A stretch of DNA of 63,681 nt from Phycisphaerae bacterium (GCA_028289375.1 JANQQK010000036.1:1-63681), one strand, 5' to 3'. Counted from the stretch's first letter, positions 25,599 to 35,484 are shown. Notes: a model not told the origin generated them from the sequence alone. Numbers and translations are program-made.

Positions 25599-27196
25599 GA
25601 GGTCGATTGTAGCGGCAAAAGCGAGGTTGTGCGTACCGAGATGATCGGATCGCTTTTTCGCAGCTCTTCGAGGCATCCGGCTGTGGGCTCGGTATCGAGT
25701 TTCAGCAGCATCAGGGCAGTCCGATCACGCCGAGCCAGCGTCATATCGGCGATGTTGATCTCGTGGTCGCCGAACAGCTTTCCGACCAGCCCGATGACGC
25801 CGGGCCTGTCATCATTGAAAATCAGCACAAGGTGTTTCTCGGGCACCATCTCCATGGGATATCCGTCGATGGCCAGCACACGCGGCTTGCCGTCGGAAAA
25901 GACGGTGCCGGCGATTTCGTGGTGGCCATCGCGGGTGTGGATCGTAATCTGGACAATTTCGGCATGGTCGCCATGACCGGCCTTGGTAATGGTGTTGACT
26001 TCGATGCCGCGATCTCGGGCGATCGGCTCGACATTGACGACGTTGACACGGGTGTCGAAGTGCGGGTCGAGCAGAACGGCCAGCGACTGCTTGGCCAACG
26101 TCGGGGCGAGTGATTCGATCGACTCACCACGAGTGGTGATGTCCAACCGCGAGATGCCCCCCGCGCACCAGGGCGAGAGGATATTGGCCATCCGCCCGCA
26201 GAGGTCGAGGTACGTCTTGTCGCGATCGGACAGATGCGTGGGCATCCCGACGACATTGACGGCCGAACGGATTTCATCGCGAACCAGGTAGTCAAGCAGT
26301 GCATCCACCGCTTCAGTTGCAACCGCAAGTTGCGCTTCTGCCGTAGACGCCCCCAGATGCGGTGTGAGCACAAGATTGGGCGATGCCAAAAGTGGATTGC
26401 CTTCCGGCGGCTCGACACTGTACACATCAATGGCCGCACCGCTGATCTGCTCGTTGCTCAAGGCGTCTGCCAACGCCTGCTCGTCGATCAACTCGCCCCG
26501 TGCACAGTTGACGATGACCGCACCAGACTTCATTGATGCCAATTGACCGGTACCGATCATGCCGCGCGTCTCGTCGGTCACCTTGGCATGCAGCGAGAGC
26601 GCGTCGACATGCGGGAGCATCTCGTCCAGCGATGGGTAGAGCTTTACCGCTCCGTCCATAATGTGCGCCGCTCCGATGAGTGGGTCATATCCGACGACGC
26701 GCATGTCGCACGCGATCGCCCGCTGAGCGACCGCCCTGCCGACACGACCAAGCCCGACGATGCCGAGCGTCTTGCCCGCCAACTGACGACCGGTGAATTG
26801 CGACCGCTTCCATTCGCCCGCCTTGACGTGGGCGTGGGCATCGGGAATCCGCCGCATCAACGCGAAAAGGATCGCCAGCGTGTGTTCGGCCGTGGATATC
26901 GTGTTGGCATCGGGAGTGTTCATCACGAGGACGCCGGCGGCAGTGGCTGCCCCCAGGTCAACATTGTCGACCCCAACGCCCGCGCGTGCGATCGCCCGCA
27001 ACTTGCCCGGATTGGCCAGACACTCGGGGGTGATCTTGACGCCGGAGCGGATGATCATCCCGTCAAAGTCCTGAATGGTTGTCGCCAGCTCCTCCGGTGA
27101 CAGACCGGTCTTGATCTCGTAGCTGACGTCTTCCGCCTGTTCGAGCTTTTCGATGCCGGCATCGGCGAGTTTGTCGGCTACCAGGATGCGTGTCAT
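25595..27196 (-). CDS. serA: D-3-phosphoglycerate dehydrogenase
   Basis: 533 residues, the long form with substrate, NAD, ASB-like and ACT domains. Seen: RSGVKITPECL, GVGVDNVDL, GIVGLGRVGRAVAQRA (NAD), NCARGELIDE, the catalytic His in TPHLGAS, and a C-terminal ACT domain (LIFNDDRPGVIGLVGKLFGDH) that would allow serine feedback. First step of serine synthesis. ATG 27196 begins the conserved RILVADKL; the frame upstream is not conserved. Confidence 0.96.
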   Translation of the reverse strand: MTRILVADKLADAGIEKLEQAEDVSYEIKTGLSPEELATTIQDFDGMIIRSGVKITPECLANPGKLRAIARAGVGVDNVDLGAATAAGVLVMNTPDANTISTAEHTLAILFALMRRIPDAHAHVKAGEWKRSQFTGRQLAGKTLGIVGLGRVGRAVAQRAIACDMRVVGYDPLIGAAHIMDGAVKLYPSLDEMLPHVDALSLHAKVTDETRGMIGTGQLASMKSGAVIVNCARGELIDEQALADALSNEQISGAAIDVYSVEPPEGNPLLASPNLVLTPHLGASTAEAQLAVATEAVDALLDYLVRDEIRSAVNVVGMPTHLSDRDKTYLDLCGRMANILSPWCAGGISRLDITTRGESIESLAPTLAKQSLAVLLDPHFDTRVNVVNVEPIARDRGIEVNTITKAGHGDHAEIVQITIHTRDGHHEIAGTVFSDGKPRVLAIDGYPMEMVPEKHLVLIFNDDRPGVIGLVGKLFGDHEINIADMTLARRDRTALMLLKLDTEPTAGCLEELRKSDPIISVRTTSLLPLQSTS

Positions 27197-27370
27197 GGTG
27201 TCGTGGCCCCCTGAGGCTTGGGTTTTGTTCGGTGTGTTCCGAGTCTCCGTATCAGGGACATCGGTCCATGCACCACCTGTCATTATCGGGTGACGCCTAT
27301 CGGACGCAAGGCGTGCCGAATGCGAATAATGGGCAGCCGAACACGAATGCACCGAGACGAGCGTGCCCTG

Positions 27371-27742
27371 TCATGCGGTGACGGCGAGGAGAGTCTCCAA
27401 CTCGGCCGAAAAGCGCGACCGAGGCCAGACGTCGTCCGCGCCGGCATCGGCGGCGGCTTGCATGCGGTCGACCAATACGTGCGAACAGAACGCGACGACA
27501 CGCGGTGTTCGATCGTGCGACTTGGCCGCTCGGACAGCATCGATTGGTGCGTCGCCATCGATGCTGAGGTCGACGAGCAGCGTCTCGGGCTGTTTCTGGT
27601 CGAGGACGCTTTGGAGCTGCGCGGTGTTGGCGACGGTCAACAGCGGGCGACCCAGCGCCTGAGCGGTTGCACGGATCTTCGAAGCGAAGATCATGTCGGT
27701 TACGAATGCAGCCACCGGCGGTGTCGCAGGTGTGTCAGCCAT
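27371..27742 (-). CDS. Degenerate receiver-like protein
   Basis: 123 residues. Fold pattern of a response-regulator receiver: a strand ending AAFVTDM, Asp in LLVDLSIDG at the phospho-acceptor place, a third strand VVAFCSHV, and AGADDVWPRSRF where the conserved Lys would be, here replaced. The N-terminal acidic pair is reduced to one Asp. Phosphorylation is doubtful, so it may be a protein-binding pseudo-receiver. Start ATG 27742 is favoured; it stands alone 174 bases from serA. Confidence 0.65.
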   Translation of the reverse strand: MADTPATPPVAAFVTDMIFASKIRATAQALGRPLLTVANTAQLQSVLDQKQPETLLVDLSIDGDAPIDAVRAAKSHDRTPRVVAFCSHVLVDRMQAAADAGADDVWPRSRFSAELETLLAVTA

Positions 27743-27853
27743 GGTGAATTCTCCGGTGCTGGTAGTATCAGTCGTTGTTGAAGTCAGGATAGGCACGCCG
27801 ATCGGGTCGGGCAAGGAGCGTCCGGCCGAGACCGTGGGAACCGGGAGTTGTCA

Positions 27854-28372
27854 TTGATCTGGTTGTGGTCCATCGGATTGATTTTCGTATCGCTGGTCGG
27901 AGTGGCGATTTCGGTTTTTCGCCTGCCGGGCACGTGGCTGATCCTCGGGGCCGCCACGCTGCACAGTTGGTACCACGGCTGGTCGGAACCTGGATGGGAG
28001 GTTCTGGTCGCGCTGGCGGTGGTGGCGGTGCTCGCGGAAGTCTTTGAGGCGGGGGCGTCTGCCGTGGCGGTTCAGCGATCAGGTGCGAGTCGCAAGGCGA
28101 TCTGGGGCGCGATGATCGGGGGATTCCTGGGGATGTTCGTGTTCTCGATACCTTTGCCGGTGATCGGGACCTTGATCGGTGGCGCACTCGGCTGCTTCAT
28201 CGGGGCCGTCGTCGCCGAAATGTCGCAAACGCAGCAAGCCGGACATGCCGCACGCGTCGGTGCCATCGCCGCGGCCGGTCAGATCACCGGCGCTGTCCTC
28301 AAGATCATGCTCACAGTCGTCATGTTCGTGACGGTGACCGCCAGTGTGGTGATCGCGCGGTTCAATCCTTGA
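27854..28372 (+). CDS. DUF456 family membrane protein
   Basis: 172 residues with about four hydrophobic segments and Gly-rich turns (FRLPGTWLILGAATL, AIWGAMIGGFLGMFV, GTLIGGALGCFIGAVVAE), typical of DUF456. A TTG at 27854 has GGGAG six bases upstream; TTG 27848 is the alternative. Inner-membrane protein of unknown function, convergent with the next gene. Confidence 0.8.
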   Translation: MIWLWSIGLIFVSLVGVAISVFRLPGTWLILGAATLHSWYHGWSEPGWEVLVALAVVAVLAEVFEAGASAVAVQRSGASRKAIWGAMIGGFLGMFVFSIPLPVIGTLIGGALGCFIGAVVAEMSQTQQAGHAARVGAIAAAGQITGAVLKIMLTVVMFVTVTASVVIARFNP

Positions 28373-28379
28373 GGACACG

Positions 28380-28982
28380 CTACTTGCCGCGGGCTTTCGC
28401 GTCGCCGAGTTGAAGCAGAATTCCGCAGACGGTCGGCACGATCAGCATGAACGGGTAGAACACCCAGAACTTCGTCATCGAGCGGAAATGCGGCGCCATC
28501 GCCTGACTGGCCATGATCATCGAGACAATGCCAGACGCGATGAACGTGCCACCGACGAACGACGTCAGGTAGACAGCCGTGGCGATGCGGTTGCTCAACG
28601 CCGTCGCGGTCAGGGCGACGAACACCATGAACAACACGATGAAGATTGTCGGAGCCGGTATGGTCGACGACCCGAGAATCGCCCAGATGCCGAGCGTGCC
28701 GATGATGCCGGCCAACACCGGTGCGGCGTAGTCCTTCAGCGAGTAGCCCAACCCTGCAACGATCGTGCCTGCTGCGATGGCGGTGGTCGTGGGACCAAGC
28801 GACTCCGGTGCCAGGGCGACTCCGGCGCCGATCCCGATCAACGCGTAGATTGCGATCATCGCCATCCTGGCCAGACGCCAGCCGCTGAGCATGAACACGG
28901 CCCCCGACGCGACCATCAGCAGGCCGATCAGGCTTCCCGCGCGTTCGATGAATTGAATCCAGTCGACGATGACGATGCGCAT
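28380..28982 (-). CDS. Multi-pass membrane protein, unknown function
   Basis: 200 residues, nearly all hydrophobic, with six to seven predicted transmembrane segments. ATG 28982 has GGGG upstream; a GTG three codons earlier is possible. It follows another membrane protein gene (29067-29921) in the same direction, and shares with it a Gly/Ala-rich helical style. A hairpin CCCCGCG/CGCGGGG lies at 28997-29013 just before it. No family recognised. Confidence 0.65.
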   Translation of the reverse strand: MRIVIVDWIQFIERAGSLIGLLMVASGAVFMLSGWRLARMAMIAIYALIGIGAGVALAPESLGPTTTAIAAGTIVAGLGYSLKDYAAPVLAGIIGTLGIWAILGSSTIPAPTIFIVLFMVFVALTATALSNRIATAVYLTSFVGGTFIASGIVSMIMASQAMAPHFRSMTKFWVFYPFMLIVPTVCGILLQLGDAKARGK

Positions 28983-28996
28983 GGCGATCACCCCAT

Positions 28997-29013
28997 CCCC
29001 GCGCAGCGCGGGG
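28997..29013 (-). terminator. Compact GC hairpin between two membrane protein genes
   Basis: CCCCGCG (28997-29003), three-base loop, CGCGGGG (29007-29013). On the minus strand no T-run follows, so it may be a transcript-stabilising or translation-modulating hairpin rather than a true terminator. Confidence 0.35.
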
Positions 29014-29066
29014 TGTTTCAGTGAAACTCTACCATCCGTATCGAGTATCCCGGAGGTTCGCTTTGG

Positions 29067-29921
29067 CTAATCGGATTTGGCGGATTCCGACTTGGCCGGC
29101 TTATCGGACCGCGTCAGCAACATCTGCAGTGAAAACGACGCCAGCAGGAAGATGCCCAACGCTGCACCCATCATGGCGGGTTGGTTCATGGCGTTGTTGT
29201 ACACGTCCGCCCGCCACGCGCGCACGAGCGCCGTGGCGCCGCCGGTGAGCAGCAACGTCCCAGCCACTGATGTGATGGTGACGGCGGTCAGTCGCGACGC
29301 GAAGATGCCCAGGCCGAGTCCGACGATGGCTGCGAAGAGAACGCTGAGCGTGACATTGCGTCCCACATTCTGGTTCTGCGTCTTGGCATGGTCCCAGAAT
29401 CCGCGTGCCCATTGATCAAGGGCCGGCCCCTGCTGCGACCACCATTGGCCCAGCGCGGCCCCGCGATCCTCAGCGTCTCCGGACGACGCAGCGGACGCCT
29501 GCGCCACACTCGGGGCTGAGACAGCCGGCGGGGGTCCATAATCGGCCAACTGCGGCCAAACGTCGTTGTATCCGACGGCGGACCCGGCAATGACCGCAAA
29601 CAACGCTGCGGCGGCGACGCCGACCCAAAGGCGGAACAGCTTGTAGCCCACCACACCGAGCACCACCGCGCCAAGCCCCATTCCGACCAGCGGCGTGTAA
29701 CCCATTGATGACGCAACCTGCGCGCCAAGCCCGACACCGACCAGCACGGATGCAGCCGTCAGCGTGAATCGCCACAGTTTGGCACCCAAGACGGCGACAA
29801 GCAGCCCGATGCCGCCAGCAGCAATGGCGCAGACCGTCAGAACCGTCATGCTGACGTCCCGACCCATCACTTGGTCAACCGTACTTCCAACCTGTTCGAA
29901 AAAATGTGCAAAATCAGTCAT
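29067..29921 (-). CDS. Multi-pass membrane protein with central soluble loop
   Basis: 284 residues. About four hydrophobic segments in residues 25-120, a polar Ala/Ser/Gln/Trp-rich loop of about 65 residues, then three more segments and a charged tail (KPAKSESAKSD). GAGGAG precedes ATG 29921. It lies 114 bases downstream of ftsQ in the same direction, so it could be read from the division cluster. Family not recognised. Confidence 0.65.
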   Translation of the reverse strand: MTDFAHFFEQVGSTVDQVMGRDVSMTVLTVCAIAAGGIGLLVAVLGAKLWRFTLTAASVLVGVGLGAQVASSMGYTPLVGMGLGAVVLGVVGYKLFRLWVGVAAAALFAVIAGSAVGYNDVWPQLADYGPPPAVSAPSVAQASAASSGDAEDRGAALGQWWSQQGPALDQWARGFWDHAKTQNQNVGRNVTLSVLFAAIVGLGLGIFASRLTAVTITSVAGTLLLTGGATALVRAWRADVYNNAMNQPAMMGAALGIFLLASFSLQMLLTRSDKPAKSESAKSD

Positions 29922-30035
29922 GAGGTCATCTCCTCAAGACAGTGTTCGTGCCGGGCGTGGCAATATTTCCGCAATCCCCGTCGCTCCGACAACCATTCTA
30001 TCCCGATTTCCCGGCGAATTTCATCCCAGCGTGCG

Positions 30036-30905
30036 TTATTGCCGCGCGTTGTACGTGCTGAAACTGTCGGAATAGGTGGAAACGTCGATTTCGTGGCGTT
30101 TGGCGTCGATTCGGCCCCAACGCCGGTCATTCTCGGCCAATACCGCCACTTTCTGTTCAAACGTCGGTTCTTCGATTTCCATGCCCGGCGGCGATCCCCA
30201 CAGGATGCGCGATCCCGACGGTGCGGCGGCAAGCTCAATATGCGGACGTTGGCGCGATTGGCGACCGTCGTAATTGCTCACGATCACGCCCGTGATCTGC
30301 TCGTAGAACGGCTCCCGCTTCAAACGTGTGATCATGTCGACAGCGACGGCCATGTCCTCGCCCGGCCAGAACTGACCCGGCGCGGGAGGTGGTGCAGCCG
30401 CCCCCTGAACAATGACATAGGACGGGTGATACTCGTAGTCACCGGGCAGCCGCACGCCGTCATCGCCGATCAGACAAAAGCTGCCATCAACCTGTACAAG
30501 TGCCAATGGTTCGCGGTAATCCGCCGAGATCTCAAGCATCGCGTCGGACGTGCGGCGAACAAAATGCACACGCTTTACCCACGGCGACTGCGTCAACGTC
30601 TGCGAAATGTCGCGGCAGAGCGTCTCGTCAAGCCAGGGTCGATCGGTATGGTCGAAGACCAAGTCGTGAATGCGTTGCTCCAGCGGTGCCGGGGCGTCGA
30701 CCAGGACAATGGCCGGTGCGAGCTGATACTCCGGATGCTCGCGTACGTGGCGATCCAGCGATCGAACGCCATAGACGCTGCCGGCGATCACGGCGACCAC
30801 GAACGTGCATCGAACAGCGATCGCGACGCGACGACGCATTGTTTCGGAATCGACCTTCTTCTTGCGCGGACGGCCTCGTTTCTTCTGCTTCGTGAACAGC
30901 TTCAT
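30036..30905 (-). CDS. ftsQ: Cell division protein FtsQ-like
   Basis: 289 residues. A basic N-terminus (KQKKRGRPRKKK), one transmembrane segment (about 28-46) and a periplasmic domain with POTRA-like pattern (SPWVKRVHFVRR, LEISADYREPLALVQ, FCLIGDDGVRLP) as in FtsQ/DivIB. Sequence is divergent and the call leans on its place directly after ddl, with a four-base overlap. It would link the divisome components FtsL/FtsI/FtsW. Confidence 0.75.
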   Translation of the reverse strand: MKLFTKQKKRGRPRKKKVDSETMRRRVAIAVRCTFVVAVIAGSVYGVRSLDRHVREHPEYQLAPAIVLVDAPAPLEQRIHDLVFDHTDRPWLDETLCRDISQTLTQSPWVKRVHFVRRTSDAMLEISADYREPLALVQVDGSFCLIGDDGVRLPGDYEYHPSYVIVQGAAAPPPAPGQFWPGEDMAVAVDMITRLKREPFYEQITGVIVSNYDGRQSRQRPHIELAAAPSGSRILWGSPPGMEIEEPTFEQKVAVLAENDRRWGRIDAKRHEIDVSTYSDSFSTYNARQ

Positions 30906-31858
30906 CGCACCGGCACCTTCTCAGCCGGGCGTGCGACCCGCTGCATGGCAAGTTCGATGATGCGCTGACACAATGCATCGAATCCGATGCCAACTTCCGC
31001 CGCCGCTTTCGGAAGCAGCGAATGGCTGGTCAGCCCTGGAATTGTGTTGATCTCGATCGCGAAGGGTGTCGAGCCTTGACCATCGACCATCCAATCCACG
31101 CGACAGAAATCACGACACCCGATGATCGATGCGGCCTTGATGCTCAGTTGCTGAATCTCGCGAAGCACGTTGTCGGCCAGCGGAATATCGAACAGGTACT
31201 CGGTGTCATCGTCGATGTACTTGGCCTGATAATCGTAGAACGCCCGCTTCGTGCGGATTTGAATCGGCGGCAGCGCCCGTTCATCCAGGATGCCAACCGT
31301 CAACTCGAGTCCGTCAACGAACTGCTCGACGAGGGTGGCATCGTACCTGGCGGTCACGTCTGAAATTGCGTCTCTCAACACCTCGTCAGACATGGCCACG
31401 GTGACATCAACACTGCTTCCCGAACCGATCGGCTTGACCACGGCTGGTGCGGCGATGGTGTGGTGTGGTTGATCGTGGCTGACGACTTCGTAGTCGGGCG
31501 TCGGCAGGTCATGCTCCAGCCAGCGTTGCTTGGTTTTGAGCTTGTCCATCGCCAGCGCAGACGCATCAACGCCGGTGCCGGTGTAAACCAATCCGCGCTG
31601 CTCGAGCAACTGCTGCACCTGACCGTCTTCACCGAACGGACCATGCAACGCGATGAAGAAGCAGTCTGCTGGCTCATCCAGCGCGGACAGGTCATCGGGG
31701 CTGATGTCGCGGATGTGCACCTGATGTCCCAGACGCTTCAGCGCGTCGGCCACCATCTTTCCGCTTTCGAGACTGACCTCACGTTCGTGGCTTGGCCCGC
31801 CCGCCAGCACGACGATGGTGAGATTGTCCATTGTGTCGCTTGTTGGTTGTCCAGACAT
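30902..31858 (-). CDS. ddl: D-alanine--D-alanine ligase
   Basis: 318-residue ATP-grasp ligase making D-Ala-D-Ala for peptidoglycan. VLAGGPSHEREVSLESG, HGPFGEDGQVQQLLE, KPIGSGSSVDVT, and the metal-binding FCRVDWMVDG and EINTIPGLT are present. ATG 31858 has AGGG at the right distance; 31831 is a possible shorter start. It begins within the last codons of the murB region, typical of this packed cluster. Confidence 0.95.
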   Translation of the reverse strand: MSGQPTSDTMDNLTIVVLAGGPSHEREVSLESGKMVADALKRLGHQVHIRDISPDDLSALDEPADCFFIALHGPFGEDGQVQQLLEQRGLVYTGTGVDASALAMDKLKTKQRWLEHDLPTPDYEVVSHDQPHHTIAAPAVVKPIGSGSSVDVTVAMSDEVLRDAISDVTARYDATLVEQFVDGLELTVGILDERALPPIQIRTKRAFYDYQAKYIDDDTEYLFDIPLADNVLREIQQLSIKAASIIGCRDFCRVDWMVDGQGSTPFAIEINTIPGLTSHSLLPKAAAEVGIGFDALCQRIIELAMQRVARPAEKVPVR

Positions 31859-31869
31859 GAGCATCCCTG

Positions 31870-32748
31870 CTACCAAACGTCGATTTCCAACTCGAGGTCC
31901 ACCCCGAACTGCTCGCGGACGCGCGTCCGCGCGATATCAATCAACTCCAGAATGTCGCGACTCCTCGCGTCGCGCTTGGCCACGATGAAATTCGCATGCC
32001 GCTCGGAAATCTTGGCATTGCCGACGCGCGTGCCCTTCAGGCCTGCCTGATCGATCAGCGCCCCGGCTGCGTATCCATTCGGGTTCTTGAAAATGCAGCC
32101 GGCTGACTTGTCCGCCATCGGCTGCGACTCTTTCTTGAGACGCCACACATGATGGAAGCGGGCAAGCGTGTCCTTGGGATCTTCCTCGCGCAGTTCCAAC
32201 GTGGCCGACACCACAACGTTCCGACCGACCGCCGATGTTCGATAGCCAAACTGCAGTTCATCGTTGGACAGCGTCCGCTGCTCACCTTGAAGGTCCATAA
32301 TCGTGGCTTCGGTGACCACGTCGCTGATTCTGCCGAATCGTCCTCCGGCGTTCATGCGGATCGCACCACCGACCGAACCGGGAATTCCGGCGAGCACATC
32401 GAGACCCGCCAATCCGAATCGCGCCGTCTGATGCGCCAATTCCATCAGGTCGACACCACCGCCGGCATGAACGATCGGTCCGTCGTATCGAACCGCCTTG
32501 AAGCAGCCGGCGTCCAGCCGAATGACCACGCCATCGAAGCCGTCGTCACGCACGAGCACATTCGCACCGCGCCCCAACGTTCGTACCGCAATTCCCTCTT
32601 TCGATGCCCGACGGCATACCGCGGAGAGTTCATCAATGCTGCCGGGCGTCGCCACCCATCGCGCATTGCCGCCCAGCTTGTACCAGGTCATGTCCGCCAA
32701 AGGCACGTCCTGCTCAAGCATGCCGTTGAAGTCGCTCGACCACGTCAT
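31870..32748 (-). CDS. murB: UDP-N-acetylenolpyruvoylglucosamine reductase
   Basis: 292-residue FAD enzyme, second step of UDP-MurNAc synthesis. VPLADMTWYKLGGNARW, LGRGANVLVRDDGFDGVVI, LAGIPGSVGGAIRMNAGGRFG (FAD) and SAGCIFKNPNG with catalytic Ser are visible, and the C-terminal SERHANFIVA. ATG 32748 has GGAGG seven bases upstream; it overlaps murC by 35 bases. Confidence 0.95.
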   Translation of the reverse strand: MTWSSDFNGMLEQDVPLADMTWYKLGGNARWVATPGSIDELSAVCRRASKEGIAVRTLGRGANVLVRDDGFDGVVIRLDAGCFKAVRYDGPIVHAGGGVDLMELAHQTARFGLAGLDVLAGIPGSVGGAIRMNAGGRFGRISDVVTEATIMDLQGEQRTLSNDELQFGYRTSAVGRNVVVSATLELREEDPKDTLARFHHVWRLKKESQPMADKSAGCIFKNPNGYAAGALIDQAGLKGTRVGNAKISERHANFIVAKRDARSRDILELIDIARTRVREQFGVDLELEIDVW

Positions 32749-34168
32749 CCGCCAGCCTCCAGACGTCACCAGCGCCCATGGTGATCACCAGATCGCCGTC
32801 AGCCGCCTCGTCTTCGATGATCGTCGCGATTCTATCCAACGCGGGAATGTAACGCACGTTCCGCGTGTTTTCCTTGATTCTGTCGGCCAGCATCGCCCCA
32901 CGCCGGTCGTCGACATCGCTGTCATGGTCACGCGAGCGGTAAATGGGCGGGATGATCACCTCATCCGCGTCGCCGAAGCTCCGCGCGAAATCGTCCATGA
33001 ACATCCGCGTCCGTGAATGCTGATGTGGCTGAAACACCACCCACAGGCGGTTTGGCGCGTAGCGATCACGCAGTGCCTGCAATGTCACCTGCACTTCGGT
33101 CGGGTGATGGGCGTAGTCATCCACCACCGTCACGCCGCGAGCCGTCCCGCGCAGACTCATCCGTCGCTGGACGCCTTCAAACGACGACAAGCCCTCGGCA
33201 ATCTGGTCGCGCGTCACGCCGGCGTTCCACGCCAGCGCCGTCGCCGCCAGTGCGTTGGTTACGTTGTGTCGCCCGGCAATGGCCAGCGACGTCCGCACCA
33301 CCGGCATCTCTTCAAACAGAATATCAAATTCGTAGCGACCGCGATCGACAATGTAGTTCGTCGCCCGCCACGTCGCCCCCTCCTCAAATCCGAACGTCTC
33401 CACACGCGCGCCCGTCGCATTCAATGCCGCCGCCGCCAACGGACATCCGTGCGGTGCCACAACCAGTCCACTGGACGGTACCAACGCTGAAAACTGCCCG
33501 AATGCCTCCACGATCTGATCGATCCCACGATAGCAATCCAGGTGATCCGCTTCGATGTTGAGGATCGCCGCCGACTGTGGCAGCAGATTCAGGAACGAGC
33601 GGTCGAACTCGCACGCTTCGACGATGAAGTGCTCGCCAAGCCCTGCACCCGATCCGCTGCCCAACTGCGGCACGTGCGCTCCGATCACAAACGACGGATC
33701 ATGCCCCGCCCTTCGGAACAGATACGTCGTCAACGCGGACGTCGTGCTCTTGCCGTGCGTACCAGCGATGGCCACACCCGTCCGAAACCGCATGATCTCG
33801 CCCAGCAATTCGGCGTACTTGAGCACGCGACAACCGCGCGATCGGGCGGCTGACAACTCCGGATTGTGCGCGGGAACGGCGGCGCTGTGCACGACCACGT
33901 CCGGATGCGCGGGGAGATTGTCAGGATGTTGGCCAATGTGAATCGTCGCACCGGCTGCGGTGAGGTCGGCCTGACCATCGAACGGCGCACGATCCGAACC
34001 GCTCACCGTCGCGCCATGCTTGAGCAGCAATGCAGCCACTCCTTTCATGCCGCAACCGCCGATGCCGATCAAATGCACATGTTTCTTGGAAAAAAGCGAT
34101 CGGCGTTTACGTGATCGCCGTTTGGTGACAGGTCGAAGGGTTGCGTGCGGCACCGTCGTCGCATCCAT
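32714..34168 (-). CDS. murC: UDP-N-acetylmuramate--L-alanine ligase
   Basis: 484-residue Mur ligase. HLIGIGGCGMKGVA at the N-terminal Rossmann domain after a basic extension of about 27 residues, ATP-binding AGTHGKSTTSAL, EACEFDRSF, and VVDDYAHHPTEV in the C-terminal domain. Adds the first residue of the stem peptide. Confidence 0.96.
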   Translation of the reverse strand: MDATTVPHATLRPVTKRRSRKRRSLFSKKHVHLIGIGGCGMKGVAALLLKHGATVSGSDRAPFDGQADLTAAGATIHIGQHPDNLPAHPDVVVHSAAVPAHNPELSAARSRGCRVLKYAELLGEIMRFRTGVAIAGTHGKSTTSALTTYLFRRAGHDPSFVIGAHVPQLGSGSGAGLGEHFIVEACEFDRSFLNLLPQSAAILNIEADHLDCYRGIDQIVEAFGQFSALVPSSGLVVAPHGCPLAAAALNATGARVETFGFEEGATWRATNYIVDRGRYEFDILFEEMPVVRTSLAIAGRHNVTNALAATALAWNAGVTRDQIAEGLSSFEGVQRRMSLRGTARGVTVVDDYAHHPTEVQVTLQALRDRYAPNRLWVVFQPHQHSRTRMFMDDFARSFGDADEVIIPPIYRSRDHDSDVDDRRGAMLADRIKENTRNVRYIPALDRIATIIEDEAADGDLVITMGAGDVWRLADDVVERLQRHA

Positions 34169-34239
34169 GCGAAATCTCCGCTTCCATTCATGATGGCTTG
34201 CACGCCCCGCAACGAGACCGCCTCATTGCCTTGGTGCGA

Positions 34240-35484
34240 TCAGTTGGCTGCCACCCGCGCACAGGCAACACCGTCGCGTGGCAACTGATTTCCGGAATGA
34301 CCTCGCGCAGGTCCGGCGGATGTCCGCGCTGTTGAATCCGCCAATCGTCGCAGCAGGTCGTCCACAATGATACCCGCTGCGTCCCGATTCGACAGCGCGA
34401 AATCCTGCTGGATCATCGATATTCTCGCCAATTCCGTTGTCATCAGTTCCACCAGCCCATCGATCAATCGCGTCGCATTCTCAGGCCCCAGCACCGGATC
34501 ATCGACGATTCTTGCCAGACCAACCGACTCCAGCACTCGGGCGTTGTGATATTGATGGCGATCGCGGTGATAGGGATATGGCACCAGAATCGCAGGCACG
34601 TTGGCCGTCGCAATCTCAGCCAACGTCGATGCGCCAGCGCGGCTGACGATGAGGTCTGCCGCGGCAAGCGCTTCGGGCATGTGGTCGGTGTAATCCAGCA
34701 CCGATGCGTGAACGTTTTGTTTCTGATAAGCCGATCGAACACGCTCAACATCATCGCGGCCGGCAAGGTGAAGTATCTGCCAGCCCTCGCAAACGGCGAT
34801 GCGCTCAGCCCCGTCCACGATGGCGTCGTTGATCGAACGCGCCCCCTGCGACGCGCCGGTGATCAGCAGCGTCCTGCGATCGGGATCAAGATTGAATCTC
34901 TCAACACCTGCGCCGCGATCCGCGTCCACGAACGCAGGCCTGACCGGGCAACCGGACACGATCGTCTCGCGCGCCGACGCGAGGTGACCCTGCGTGACAG
35001 ACCATTGCACGTACACCACATCCACGCGCCGGGCGAGAAACCGATTGGCCTTTCCGGGGACAGCGTCTGGATTGAGCAATGCCATCGGAATCTCACGCCT
35101 GCGACCGACCACGATCGGCGGCGCACTGCCAAACCCGCCGCTGCCAACGATCAGATCGGGCTTGTCATCGTTGATGGACGCCCGACACAACCGGATCGCC
35201 GACCGCCACGACCGCCAGAACGGCAGGATCGCCCCGACCCGCGCCGGCAATGGTCGAACAGGTTGCGACACGATGCGAATCGATTCGTCGTCACCAAACG
35301 TCGCCCGAATGATCCGCTCATCGATGGCCCGGTCGGTTGTGAAAAACGTAAACCGCGTGCCCACGCGACGACGCAGATCCCCCGCCAGCGTCAACATCGG
35401 ATAAAGATGGCCACCCGTGCCACCACCGGCAAACGCGACGTGCAGTCGACCTCCGGATCGCGTTGACGAGACCGACCGCGTCAT
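34240..35484 (-). CDS. murG: Lipid II synthase MurG
   Basis: 414-residue GT-B glycosyltransferase that transfers GlcNAc to lipid I. AFAGGGTGGHLYPMLTLA, the VGSGGFGSAPPIVVGRRR block, the donor loop TGASQGARSIND and the SRAGASTLAEI segment are all in order. Slightly long owing to a C-terminal Arg/Ser extension. It overlaps the ftsW stop-start region by four bases. Confidence 0.95.
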   Translation of the reverse strand: MTRSVSSTRSGGRLHVAFAGGGTGGHLYPMLTLAGDLRRRVGTRFTFFTTDRAIDERIIRATFGDDESIRIVSQPVRPLPARVGAILPFWRSWRSAIRLCRASINDDKPDLIVGSGGFGSAPPIVVGRRREIPMALLNPDAVPGKANRFLARRVDVVYVQWSVTQGHLASARETIVSGCPVRPAFVDADRGAGVERFNLDPDRRTLLITGASQGARSINDAIVDGAERIAVCEGWQILHLAGRDDVERVRSAYQKQNVHASVLDYTDHMPEALAAADLIVSRAGASTLAEIATANVPAILVPYPYHRDRHQYHNARVLESVGLARIVDDPVLGPENATRLIDGLVELMTTELARISMIQQDFALSNRDAAGIIVDDLLRRLADSTARTSAGPARGHSGNQLPRDGVACARVAAN

